DNA of 26,996 nucleotides from NCBI GenBank assembly GCA_002337545.1, contig DDGE01000049.1, positions 33,359-60,354 of the forward strand, given 5' to 3'. This document shows, in pieces, positions 9,462 through 17,604 of this stretch; the stretch's first letter is position 1, and every line of letters begins with the position of its first letter. The notes below the pieces were generated by a model. That model was not told the origin of the DNA. It did not search any database and saw only the letters and a list, made by a program, of their open reading frames with translations. Position numbers and translations under genes: made by a program. Source of the DNA: Phycisphaerales bacterium UBA1910. Lineage in GTDB: Bacteria; Planctomycetota; Phycisphaerae; Phycisphaerales; UBA1924.

Positions 9462-11024
9462 ATGATCATGCGACGGGCGGTTCAGGTGAGATCATTCCAG
9501 CACAAGATCTGGGTTTTGAACTTTGTGGTTCTGCTGCTAACAGCGAGTGCAACTTCAACAGTTACGGGTAGGGAAGTCGGTAGGCTTATCTCTCTCGAAC
9601 CGGACGAGATGCCAGACCGCCTAGATCCAGGGATACTGAGGTTGATGAGCGCGGTCAACCATGGAACTGCGGAGGAAGTTCAGGCAGCGATAGATCGTGG
9701 TGTTGATTTAGAGCTTAGCTTGTACCACGATCGGACTCCACTTCTTGAGGCAGTAGTCAAAAGACGAGAGCTGGATGTCATCTGTGTACTGCTTGATGCT
9801 GGAGCAAGTGTGCATGCTCGCGATGAAATGGAGATGACTCCGCTCATGTACGCAGCAATGAGAAGCCAGGATCCGGAACTAATCATGATGCTTGTTGATG
9901 CGGGCAGTGATGTGCATGCTCAATGGATTGACGGTGCAACTGCACTCGGGATCGCAGCAGCAGCGAATCCCAATCCCGAAATATTGAAGCGTCTCATTTT
10001 GGTTGGGTCCGACCTTGAGCATCAAGACCAGTATGGCCGTACTCCTCTAGCACGAGCTGCGAGAGATGATCAGGGAGTACCAGTTATCAGGGCATTGATT
10101 CAGGCAGGTGCAGACGTTCAATCAGGCTCATCGTATGGATCAAGGGCGATTGATTACGCCGTGCACTTTTCTTCTGACCCTGAAGTAGTCTCGATACTGC
10201 TTGAACGCACGGATGAACCGAATTTCAGTAAACTACTACGATCGGCTGCAGCACACAACCCCTCTGTTCCAATCATTGAGAAACTCATTCAGGAAGGAGC
10301 AGATGTAAATGGGCAGCCAGGATTGATTCGATTGCCACTACATGCTGCGTGCATGAGTAACTCGAATCATGCGATCACGGAGGCGCTGATCAGGGCAGGT
10401 GCTGACATTGAAACAGAAGGGTACAATGGCCTCACGCCTTTGTATGCAGCAGCAGGCTACAACAAGAATGCTGATCACATTCGTGTTCTCTTAAGTCATG
10501 GTGCAAATCGAGAGAATCCGCCGAACAAGACATTTTCGGCTCTCTCATTCGCCATTAGGAACAAGCAACCAGTCGAAGTCATTCGAGCGTTATTGGATGG
10601 TGGATATGACGCGAATGAGCGAACTGAAGGCAATGCCACGCCGCTGATTGAGGCGGCTTATTACGACTCTGATCCAGAGATTTTTACATTACTCATTGAA
10701 CGGGGAGCTGAAGTAGATGCTCGGGGCGGGAAGCACTTGATGACTCCGCTCATGGTTGCGGTAAGAAAGTGCTCATCAGTTACGCCAGTCCAGGTATTGC
10801 TTGACTCGGGAGCAAATATTGAAGCGAAATGCTCTATGGGGCGTACGCCGCTGATTTACTGTGCGATTGAGTGCAAGAACCCGAGTATTCTCAAACTACT
10901 GTTTGATGGGGGGGCGGATTCAAGGGTCACGGACCAAGAGGGTAACAGAGCGATTGACTACGCCAAAAAGAACGAAGTTTTACAGCAGTTTGCTCGGAAG
11001 TACTTGCTTGAGGAAGAGCAATAG
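9462..11024 (+). CDS. Exported ankyrin-repeat protein
   Basis: A 520-residue protein with an N-terminal hydrophobic segment (about residues 16-34, FVVLLLTASATS) that looks like a signal peptide. Then come roughly 12-14 ankyrin repeats, recognisable by TPLxxA helices and LLxxGAD/N turns (for example RTPLLEAV, MTPLMYAA, RTPLARAA, LTPLYAAA, ATPLIEAA, RTPLIYCA). The period is about 35-37 residues, a little longer than the standard 33, with an extra NPE/DPE turn in many repeats. Ankyrin repeats bind proteins; no catalytic domain is seen. The AGGGG before the ATG at 9462 supports this start. It is transcribed toward the minus-strand sigma factor. Partner unknown. Confidence 0.88.
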   Translation: MIMRRAVQVRSFQHKIWVLNFVVLLLTASATSTVTGREVGRLISLEPDEMPDRLDPGILRLMSAVNHGTAEEVQAAIDRGVDLELSLYHDRTPLLEAVVKRRELDVICVLLDAGASVHARDEMEMTPLMYAAMRSQDPELIMMLVDAGSDVHAQWIDGATALGIAAAANPNPEILKRLILVGSDLEHQDQYGRTPLARAARDDQGVPVIRALIQAGADVQSGSSYGSRAIDYAVHFSSDPEVVSILLERTDEPNFSKLLRSAAAHNPSVPIIEKLIQEGADVNGQPGLIRLPLHAACMSNSNHAITEALIRAGADIETEGYNGLTPLYAAAGYNKNADHIRVLLSHGANRENPPNKTFSALSFAIRNKQPVEVIRALLDGGYDANERTEGNATPLIEAAYYDSDPEIFTLLIERGAEVDARGGKHLMTPLMVAVRKCSSVTPVQVLLDSGANIEAKCSMGRTPLIYCAIECKNPSILKLLFDGGADSRVTDQEGNRAIDYAKKNEVLQQFARKYLLEEEQ

Positions 11025-11104
11025 CAGCTCATTCAAGATCGATGGAGATTAGCGAAGGATTTGCAGAATCGGTGTCAGGCTCGAATGTGCCAATCGAATC
11101 CCTT

Positions 11105-11743
11105 TCAGGATGACTGATCGCTTGTAGACCCTTTGGGGCCATTATTCGTGTCAGGATTCTCTGCTTCAGATCTCAATCTGGAGTAGTTCTTTTCAACGAT
11201 TGACCTTATTCTGCTCTTGCTCTGATAAACGTTATCAATGGACATTCCAAGGATCTTGGCGACTTCCTTCGCGGGAACGGATGAATGTGAGGTGAGCTCA
11301 AAAGCCTGGAACGAGTCTGGATTAACGCTCTCAGCGGCTTCAGAAAGAGCCTGTTTCATAAGCCCCTCATGCCACGCTCTATCCCAGTGTTCATCTTGGG
11401 ATTCTGTGGGATTAGATTGGAGTTTCTCTTTAAACTCGGCTTCACGATAATGTCGTCGCATCAGGTCGAAGCAGCGTCGCCTCACAATGGTTCTCAGAAT
11501 CGACCGGAAACTGCCACGCTCAGGATCAATGCTCAGAGTAGGAAGAAGTGCTACGAGCTCAAGTAGAACAGTTTGGCGTAGATCTTCAGCATGATCTCTA
11601 CGAAGTCCGGCACTAAGAGCATACTGCACGATGACCAGCTCATATCGATGAACAAACTGCTCCCAGGATTCCTCACTCCCATCGGTCTGTACACGACGAA
11701 TAATGGTGGTGGTTCCAGGGTGTTTACCGTTATTTTGATTCAA
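11105..11743 (-). CDS. ECF-type RNA polymerase sigma factor
   Basis: A 212-residue sigma-70 family protein. Region 2 spans about residues 25-100 (EQFVHRYELVIVQYAL, then RDHAEDLRQTVLLEL, then RSILRTIVRRRCFDLMRRHYRE). Region 4 is about 143-195, with the HTH VPAKEVAKILGMSIDNVYQSKSRI. Region 3 is missing, as in ECF sigmas. The only fitting start is TTG at 11743, preceded by GGAG; an upstream ATG is out of frame. It is divergent from the Ser/Thr kinase with just 14 bases between start codons, a pairing common in planctomycetes, so the kinase may control it or share its promoter region. No anti-sigma gene is seen. Confidence 0.88.
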   Translation of the reverse strand: MNQNNGKHPGTTTIIRRVQTDGSEESWEQFVHRYELVIVQYALSAGLRRDHAEDLRQTVLLELVALLPTLSIDPERGSFRSILRTIVRRRCFDLMRRHYREAEFKEKLQSNPTESQDEHWDRAWHEGLMKQALSEAAESVNPDSFQAFELTSHSSVPAKEVAKILGMSIDNVYQSKSRIRSIVEKNYSRLRSEAENPDTNNGPKGSTSDQSS

Positions 11744-11757
11744 TAAAAGATCTCCAT

Positions 11758-13398
11758 ATGAACTCAGATGAACAACAGTATACCGATAGTGATCTGCTGC
11801 AACCCGGGGCGATGCTTGCAGGCCTTCGTCTCGTACGGATCATTGGAGAGGGTGGCTTTGGTCAAGTCTGGCTAGCAATAGATGGGGTGGGTGACTATCA
11901 GGCCGTCAAGGTGGTCTTCAAGCAGCATGGTAATAGTTCGGCGGTACAACGCGAGCAGCGTGCTGCAAGGCTAGTTCGGGAGTCGATATCCGATCATCCA
12001 CATCTGGTGAGGATGCACCATGTTGGAGCGAGTGATGAGTACTTCTACTACACGATGGATCTAGCAGATCCACAAGTAGAATCAGCTCCAGCAGAATCTT
12101 CGAAGTACCGCCCGACGACCCTGCAATCATTGCTGAGTAGCAGGGTGCAAGTTTCCATTGAGGATGCTGCGGAGATAACTCGCTCAATTCTCTTGGGTCT
12201 TGCTCACCTTCACGGATCAGGGGTAGTTCACCGGGATGTAAAGCCTGCGAATGTCCTCAGGGTTGGTGGAGTCTGGATGCTTGCGGATTTTGGAGTTGCG
12301 AGTCTTGACAAGGCTGGTCAGACACTCGTGGGGTCTGTGGGGTACATCACGCCAAATGGAATGCAAGATGCATCTGCAGATCTGTATGCAGTTGGGAAGA
12401 TTCTGTATTGCCTGCTCACAGGGAACCGGGTGGAGGAGTTTCCGAGCATCGCGAGCATGATCAAGGATCCCCTGGATCGGGAGCGTAGATCACAGCTGAT
12501 TCGAGTTGTAAACAGAGCGTGTGCACATGACCCAGTTGATCGGTATCAGAACACATCAGATTTCTTGCTGGATCTTCAAAGAGCAGTCGATTTGTCACGG
12601 ATCCGACGCAGAAAGCGAAATCGCATCGTTGCCGTTGCCTTTGGCCTGTTTGCAGTTCTAGTTGCATCCATATTCGTAGCCTTGAGGCCAAAGCCCATAG
12701 CAGTAGGAGATCTGATTGTGACTATGACGATCCCATCTGTAGTCGATGAGAAAGCCGGAGGAGAAACACTTGGGTTTGTGGTCACGCACACCAAAGTATG
12801 GGAAATAGCTGATGGGGGAAATGGTCACAGATACGTTGCACTAAAACGTGTTCAGGATGTTTCAAAGTGGGGATTAGACGAAGCGATCGAGGTTGCGGAC
12901 CAGCTTGGTGGATACCTAGTTTCGCTTGAGACAGACAAAGAGAATGCGTGGCTGTACTACGAGATAGCAAGCGATCCGAAATTGTGGCAAAGTTTGGTGA
13001 GGAATGCTCCCGAAGCAGACCGAGTTGATCCAGCAACTTCACTACCACGCCTGAGTAACGAAGCGAAACAGTTTTACAGCTTGTATGGAGAAGACATCAA
13101 AGGCTATGGGCAGCCAGATTTCATACCCAAGCCAGCGGCACACGGTCCATTAATTGGAATTCGTGTTGTTGGACCGAACAAAGAGCTTGAGTGGATGAGT
13201 GGGGCAGAAGTCACTGAAAACTCATGGGCACCATACCAGCCATATTTCGAAGCTGGAGAGACGCATATCGCATTTGGATTTGCCAATATGCAGGATGACG
13301 TTCCGGTATCAAACTGGTATCGAAGGAACTACACCAACTATCCAATAGATCAACGCTGGAATCTCACGACATCATTTATCGTAGAAATTCCAAATTGA
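11758..13398 (+). CDS. Transmembrane Ser/Thr protein kinase with C-type-lectin-like outer domain
   Basis: A 546-residue Hanks-type kinase. It has the glycine loop GEGGFG (30-35), Lys51, catalytic loop HRDVKPAN (H158, D160, K162, N165) and DFG at 177-179. The usual APE glutamate after the activation loop is not seen; the place reads GYITPNG. One membrane span lies near residues 290-310. The outer part (about 345-546) has C-type-lectin-fold marks: WGLDEAIEVADQLGGYLVSL, then EWMSGAEVTENSWAPYQP, ending FIVEIPN. This gives an inside kinase coupled to an outside ligand-binding or enzyme domain. It is divergent from the sigma factor. The lectin call is by pattern and is less sure than the kinase. 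Confidence 0.9.
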   Translation: MNSDEQQYTDSDLLQPGAMLAGLRLVRIIGEGGFGQVWLAIDGVGDYQAVKVVFKQHGNSSAVQREQRAARLVRESISDHPHLVRMHHVGASDEYFYYTMDLADPQVESAPAESSKYRPTTLQSLLSSRVQVSIEDAAEITRSILLGLAHLHGSGVVHRDVKPANVLRVGGVWMLADFGVASLDKAGQTLVGSVGYITPNGMQDASADLYAVGKILYCLLTGNRVEEFPSIASMIKDPLDRERRSQLIRVVNRACAHDPVDRYQNTSDFLLDLQRAVDLSRIRRRKRNRIVAVAFGLFAVLVASIFVALRPKPIAVGDLIVTMTIPSVVDEKAGGETLGFVVTHTKVWEIADGGNGHRYVALKRVQDVSKWGLDEAIEVADQLGGYLVSLETDKENAWLYYEIASDPKLWQSLVRNAPEADRVDPATSLPRLSNEAKQFYSLYGEDIKGYGQPDFIPKPAAHGPLIGIRVVGPNKELEWMSGAEVTENSWAPYQPYFEAGETHIAFGFANMQDDVPVSNWYRRNYTNYPIDQRWNLTTSFIVEIPN

Positions 13399-13475
13399 CG
13401 TGGCACTCAGTGTCAGACTCAGCCCCTGATATCGAATCTGGGCGTGTATAGCCATGCACAGATTTAGGGGATGCA

Positions 13476-14240
13476 ATGCATAAGAGTAAGTCATTTCACT
13501 ACGTCGTATCACTTACCCTCTCACTCAGTCTCATTGGAACACCGTCATTAATGGCAGGTGGGTTGCGTACAGTCGCGGCTGATCCATATCCCGAGATGCC
13601 GTTTTATCGAGATCGTGACTATCTCGACATTGGTGCTGAGGCTGTTATTCATAGCCTGCTAGATCAAGACGAGGAGTATTCGTACGAACAACTAATTGAT
13701 TTCGCGATAGCAAACATGCTTCTAGACGAGTTTGCGAAGGCGAGTACCCTTCTTGAAATCGCAGTCCGGGTCGCTCCATCACATGAAGAGCGTGTCTTCG
13801 CAACAATGTGGCTGGGACAGGCGTATCTCGATCATTCGACAGTTACGGAGAGCACGTTTGATGCGAATCGGCTGGCACACAGAGCAGGAAACGCATTCAA
13901 CGTAGCTTCGGAACTTGCTCCGGAGAGTAGTGAAGCCGCAGCTATGCGTGTGATTGCATGGAAGCAGGCGGGTGATAATTTGGAAGTGATGGCTGCGGAA
14001 CACGATCTTCGTAGATTGGGTGTGGATCTCGAAGGTGAGCAAGTCGCGCTCGTGACAGGTACCGCAATATTGGCGTGGACCTTCGCGGGTCTTGCGGCCA
14101 CATACGTCGTGTATCTTTTGCAATCAGATCTTACTGAGGAAGAAAAGCTTGATCGCCTAGAAGGCATCATGAAACTGAATGCCGCCGCGATGTGGGCCTC
14201 AAAGCCAAAAATCCTGGAGAGTGTAGATGTTGAGTATTGA
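13476..14240 (+). CDS. Exported helical-repeat (TPR-like) protein with C-terminal membrane segment
   Basis: A 254-residue protein of unrecognised family. It has a clear signal peptide (about residues 8-27, hydrophobic, with a possible cleavage after SLMAG). Residues about 65-165 form paired helices resembling TPR repeats (FAIANMLLDEFAKASTLLEI, then MWLGQAYLDH). A membrane segment follows at about 192-215 (ALVTGTAILAWTFAGLAA), then a short charged tail. AGGGG lies shortly before the ATG. Its end overlaps the start of the protease gene by 14 bases, so the two are probably co-expressed. Likely role: a membrane-bound scaffold for the protease or the kinase (inference). Confidence 0.75.
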   Translation: MHKSKSFHYVVSLTLSLSLIGTPSLMAGGLRTVAADPYPEMPFYRDRDYLDIGAEAVIHSLLDQDEEYSYEQLIDFAIANMLLDEFAKASTLLEIAVRVAPSHEERVFATMWLGQAYLDHSTVTESTFDANRLAHRAGNAFNVASELAPESSEAAAMRVIAWKQAGDNLEVMAAEHDLRRLGVDLEGEQVALVTGTAILAWTFAGLAATYVVYLLQSDLTEEEKLDRLEGIMKLNAAAMWASKPKILESVDVEY

Positions 14241-15045
14241 GAATATGTATATCAGATTGATGCTGACTGGCTTGGTTCTTCTGGCTACTGGCGGGCTGGT
14301 CTATGCATACGTGGTGAGCTCACAAGAGCAAGCCAATCTATCGGCTGTAGAGAGCAGATGGGCGTCTCAAGTGAATGCGATTCCTGTGTTCCGAGAGTCC
14401 GAGTACAGGATCAAAGCCCCAAGGTATATGGTGCTCACAACGGACAAGAATGTGTTGCTAAGAGCAAGCGGGAGCGGGTTCTTGCTCGAGGTTCGCGATC
14501 AGGTGTATCTCATTACAGCGAAGCACGTCGTTGAGGGCCCAGTTCAGTACAAGCAGCTGCAGATTGGTGAGACAGAATACACAGTGGAGGGAACTTCACA
14601 GAGTTCGATCCTGAAGCTGTCGGATCGTGCCAGGTTTGGAGTGAAGGCAATCGAGCTTGAGCCAGTAGAGTTGAAAGCGGACTCAGATGGAAGCGATGTG
14701 ATGTGTTACAAAGTGGCTGATCCCGAACGATTCCGTGGAGTAGTCCACCAGCCAGCACAGTCAGAGGTTGGCGAGGAAGTGACAGTTCACGGATATCCTC
14801 AGGGTGGTGATGAAAATGATGGCGATTCTCCGCGATCAGTATCAAATATCGCTGTTCTCAACCTGCAGATGACCGCTCAAGAAAATACCTACTTCGTAGT
14901 TCAAGGCGACCAAGAAGTGGGAGCCGGGTTCTCAGGTAGCCCCGTACTGAATCCTGCTGGTGAGGTTGTTGGTATGGTCATTCGATCAAATGGATCGCAG
15001 GCAAGATGTCTTTACATTCAGAATATCATGAAGCAGCTGAGTTGA
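14227..15045 (+). CDS. Membrane-anchored trypsin-like serine protease
   Basis: A 272-residue protein with an N-terminal membrane anchor (residues about 10-30) and a chymotrypsin-fold protease domain. The triad is visible: H100 in LITAKHVVEG, D157 in SDGSDVMCY and S236 in GAGFSGSPV, followed by the usual NPAGEVVGMV strand. There is no PDZ domain, so it is a trypsin_2-type protease rather than a full HtrA. GGAGAG just before the ATG at 14227, inside the end of the upstream gene, supports the start. It should act in the periplasm. Substrate unknown; the neighbouring exported proteins and the outer domain of the kinase are natural candidates. Confidence 0.87.
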   Translation: MLSIENMYIRLMLTGLVLLATGGLVYAYVVSSQEQANLSAVESRWASQVNAIPVFRESEYRIKAPRYMVLTTDKNVLLRASGSGFLLEVRDQVYLITAKHVVEGPVQYKQLQIGETEYTVEGTSQSSILKLSDRARFGVKAIELEPVELKADSDGSDVMCYKVADPERFRGVVHQPAQSEVGEEVTVHGYPQGGDENDGDSPRSVSNIAVLNLQMTAQENTYFVVQGDQEVGAGFSGSPVLNPAGEVVGMVIRSNGSQARCLYIQNIMKQLS

Positions 15046-15085
15046 ATCCCGTTGTTTCCTGCAACAGTGATTTGAGAGGTGTATT

Positions 15086-15745
15086 ATGGCAAAGATAGAC
15101 ATGCTGTTGCTCTCGTTGTTCTTGGTCGGATCATGGTCTAGTGGAGTGTGGGCTCAAGCTCAGACGCATGCTGTCGACCTCCAGGGCATCAGTCACATTG
15201 CTCCACTGAACATCTCGCTGAACCAACGACTTGATATTGATTTGGCTCAGTATGGCGAACGACTGTATCTGAAGTTAGTTTCATTGAATGGCACACTCAT
15301 GACCTTCGCAGGATCTTGGGCAGATGATATTGGTGTATACATCTATTCAGAGAATGCCGTTTCGAATCCGTTCAGTATTTTCCCTGCTCAAGGGCAGTTT
15401 CAATCAGGGCCTGGGATTGGAGTGGGGCCTTACCAAATCACATTCGATCCAGGGTTCAGTCTGTCTTTAGATGGTGGATTGACGCTTGTTTTCTTTGATG
15501 ACTCGTATGATGTAGCTGGTCAACCTGATGCAACTTGGCAATCGGGCCTACTCGAATTTGAAATCCTGAACTGTTTCCCAGCGGATTGGGCAGAGCCATT
15601 CGGCACGCTTGATTTCTTTGATGTAAGCCAGTTTTTGGATCTGTATTTGCAGAACGAGTTATCCGTAGATCTCACAGGAGATGGCAAGCTCAATTTCTTC
15701 GACGTCAGTGCATTCTTGAATGCGTACACAGCAGGGTGTCCATGA
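15086..15745 (+). CDS. Secreted protein with GC-type dockerin-like C-terminal tail
   Basis: A 219-residue secreted protein. It has a signal peptide (residues 1-24, ending GVWAQA), a probable beta-sandwich middle (about 28-155), and a C-terminal pair of calcium-binding-like segments: GTLDFFDVSQFLDLYL and DLTGDGKLNFFDVSAFLNAY, ending GCP. This tail is the GC-type dockerin-like anchor seen in many secreted proteins of Phycisphaera relatives. Its function there is unproven; it may mediate surface attachment. A ribosome site GAGAGGTG precedes the ATG. It is the last gene before a strong terminator, so it closes the kinase-protease group. Confidence 0.85.
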   Translation: MAKIDMLLLSLFLVGSWSSGVWAQAQTHAVDLQGISHIAPLNISLNQRLDIDLAQYGERLYLKLVSLNGTLMTFAGSWADDIGVYIYSENAVSNPFSIFPAQGQFQSGPGIGVGPYQITFDPGFSLSLDGGLTLVFFDDSYDVAGQPDATWQSGLLEFEILNCFPADWAEPFGTLDFFDVSQFLDLYLQNELSVDLTGDGKLNFFDVSAFLNAYTAGCP

Positions 15746-15783
15746 TTTTTCGATTGCGTACGCGATCGATTTGATTTTGCTAC

Positions 15784-15823
15784 AGGCAAGCTTCGGCTGG
15801 GGGGGGGGCGAAGCTTGCCTTTT
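15784..15823 (+). terminator. Intrinsic terminator after the dockerin gene
   Basis: A perfect 12-bp stem, AGGCAAGCTTCG (15784-15795) with CGAAGCTTGCCT (15809-15820), closes a 13-base loop that contains ten consecutive G (15799-15808). It is followed by TTT. The stem is self-complementary enough to act on both strands, but the T tail favours the plus strand. It separates the signalling block from the nuclease block. Confidence 0.85.
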
Positions 15824-15890
15824 ACATGCTCTTATCAAAAAGGAATTACTCCAGAGCTGAACTGTTACGGCTGCGATTACTAGGCTGCAT

Positions 15891-17333
15891 ATGGCAAGAC
15901 AGATGATCAGGAAAGAAGTATTCCTCGCTGCGATCAAGTGTTCGACGCAGGGTTGGTATGTCATGCAGGATCGTGGTGGAGTCCCTACACATGGTGAGAG
16001 ACTACGGATGGATGAAGGCAAAGAGGTCCATGACAGGGCTCGAAGTCTTCATCCCAATGGTGTCTACGCAGGCTCAGTCGAGAAGACCAAGACGCTAGTA
16101 GCCGATCCAAGGCAAGAAGTCATTTTTGAAGCAGAGTTTCAGATCAATGGATATGTAGCTCGTGCAGATTGGATCCGCCGTGTTGAAGGTGGTTGGGTAA
16201 TCGGTGAAGTGAAATCAAGCCTTATTAGTGACGAGAGTCCAAAGGCTGAGCACATCGATGATCTTGCATACACATGCATGGTTCTTCGGCGATCAGGACT
16301 CGCGGTTCAGTCATGTGAGCTTGTGCTCATGAACCGAGATTGGCGTATTGGCCAGCCAGATTCTGAGTTGTTTGTAGTTCTAGATCTCACTGAGAGTGTG
16401 TTTGACAGAGCACAAGGATTCGATCAGAGTTGTGACAAACTGAGATTGTCCTTGCTTGATGATGGCATTCCACCTCCTCATATGTGTTATGCCTGCCGAA
16501 AATGCGAGTTCTTCAGGTCTGATTGTGTTGGAGCAGGTATCAAGGATTCAATCTTCTATCTCCCCAACCTGAGAGAGGGGAAGTTCCACCAGTTGAACTC
16601 GCAAGGCATCGTTTCGATTCATGAGGTCCCCAAGAGTTCTGAGCTTACTGATTATCAGTCAGCTGTTGTCAGAGCGATTCAAACCGGGAAGCCGGTGATT
16701 GATCGTGAAGCAATCCAAGCATGTATGCATAGACTGAGATGGCCTGTGGGCTATCTCGATTTCGAGACTATCAAGGCCGCTATACCTTTGTATCCACGAG
16801 TTGCACCACATGAGCAGGTTGTGACGCAGTACTCGCTACATATTCAAGAGGGCTTGGAGTCAGATCTCGAGCATACTGATTACTTGGCTGATCACAGAAT
16901 GGACTGTAGAGAGCAACTTGCCATGCAGCTTCTTGCTGATACGAAGAGTTGTGAGAGCGTGATCACTTACAGCTCATTCGAGAAGACCACCATCCGAGGT
17001 TTAGCGAAACTGTATCCAGAGCACTCGAATGAGTTGCATATGCTTGAGGACAAGCTCATCGATTTACTGCCGGTAGTGCGTAATGGAGTGGTCCATCCCG
17101 ACTTCATGGGGCGTAGCAGCATTAAAGCTGTGCTACCAGTTCTAGTTCCAGAGATGTCCTACAAAGGGCTTGAAGTAGCTGATGGCGATACTGCCATTGC
17201 CGCATTTGTCAGTCTTGCTTTGGGGAAGGTACAGCCGGATAGAGTGCAAGATATACGTGATTCTCTACTGGAGTACTGCAAACTGGATACTCTTGCGATG
17301 GTCCGAGTTCTTGAGGCACTTAGGCAGTATTAA
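15891..17333 (+). CDS. Cas4-like nuclease fused to DEDD exonuclease (DUF2779 type)
   Basis: A 480-residue protein with two nuclease halves. The N-terminal half is Cas4/RecB-like: D93 in VARADW and E106-V-K108 in GEVKSS form the PD-(D/E)xK site. C17 with C199, C202, C205 and C212 have the spacing of the Cas4/AddB iron-sulphur cluster. The C-terminal half is a DEDD RNase-H-fold exonuclease: D290 and E292 in YLDFETI, SFEKTT in the middle, and D466 in EYCKLDTLAM. This arrangement fits DUF2779-containing proteins. It should trim DNA or RNA from ends. No CRISPR array or cas1/cas2 is present. It lies upstream of the AAA+ and helicase genes on the same strand, separated by 271 bases with a promoter candidate. 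Confidence 0.82.
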   Translation: MARQMIRKEVFLAAIKCSTQGWYVMQDRGGVPTHGERLRMDEGKEVHDRARSLHPNGVYAGSVEKTKTLVADPRQEVIFEAEFQINGYVARADWIRRVEGGWVIGEVKSSLISDESPKAEHIDDLAYTCMVLRRSGLAVQSCELVLMNRDWRIGQPDSELFVVLDLTESVFDRAQGFDQSCDKLRLSLLDDGIPPPHMCYACRKCEFFRSDCVGAGIKDSIFYLPNLREGKFHQLNSQGIVSIHEVPKSSELTDYQSAVVRAIQTGKPVIDREAIQACMHRLRWPVGYLDFETIKAAIPLYPRVAPHEQVVTQYSLHIQEGLESDLEHTDYLADHRMDCREQLAMQLLADTKSCESVITYSSFEKTTIRGLAKLYPEHSNELHMLEDKLIDLLPVVRNGVVHPDFMGRSSIKAVLPVLVPEMSYKGLEVADGDTAIAAFVSLALGKVQPDRVQDIRDSLLEYCKLDTLAMVRVLEALRQY

Positions 17334-17421
17334 GCAGTGGAACTAGGCAAGGTAGTTCAGCACTTCACAGCAGTAGTTGCTGGAGTGTGAAATCGAACTG
17401 ATTGAGTTTGTACGAACGAGC

Positions 17422-17449
17422 TTGACTAATCGAAAGCCAGAAATAAAAT
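17422..17449 (+). promoter_or_regulatory. Sigma-70-type promoter candidate for the AAA+ gene
   Basis: TTGACT (17422-17427) and TAAAAT (17444-17449) are separated by 16 bases. Transcription from here would leave a leader of about 150 bases before the AAA+ start codon. The gap between DUF2779 and AAA+ genes (17334-17604) holds no other convincing feature. Confidence 0.55.
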
Positions 17450-17604
17450 TTTGGCTCGCCGAAGCAAGTCGCATATCAGGATCAGATTGAATGATCCTCT
17501 ACGCAGTCCGGCAGCTTCCGGGTTGATCAGTTTTCAACGAGAAGATGCCTGTGTGTTTAACACGAACACCAGGCTGGGATGTCTACGTACACCAAAGGAG
17601 AAAC

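Noticed and set aside
10908..10914. Seven-G run in the last ankyrin repeats as possible frameshift
   Set aside because: The reading frame and the ankyrin pattern continue normally through it to a natural stop.
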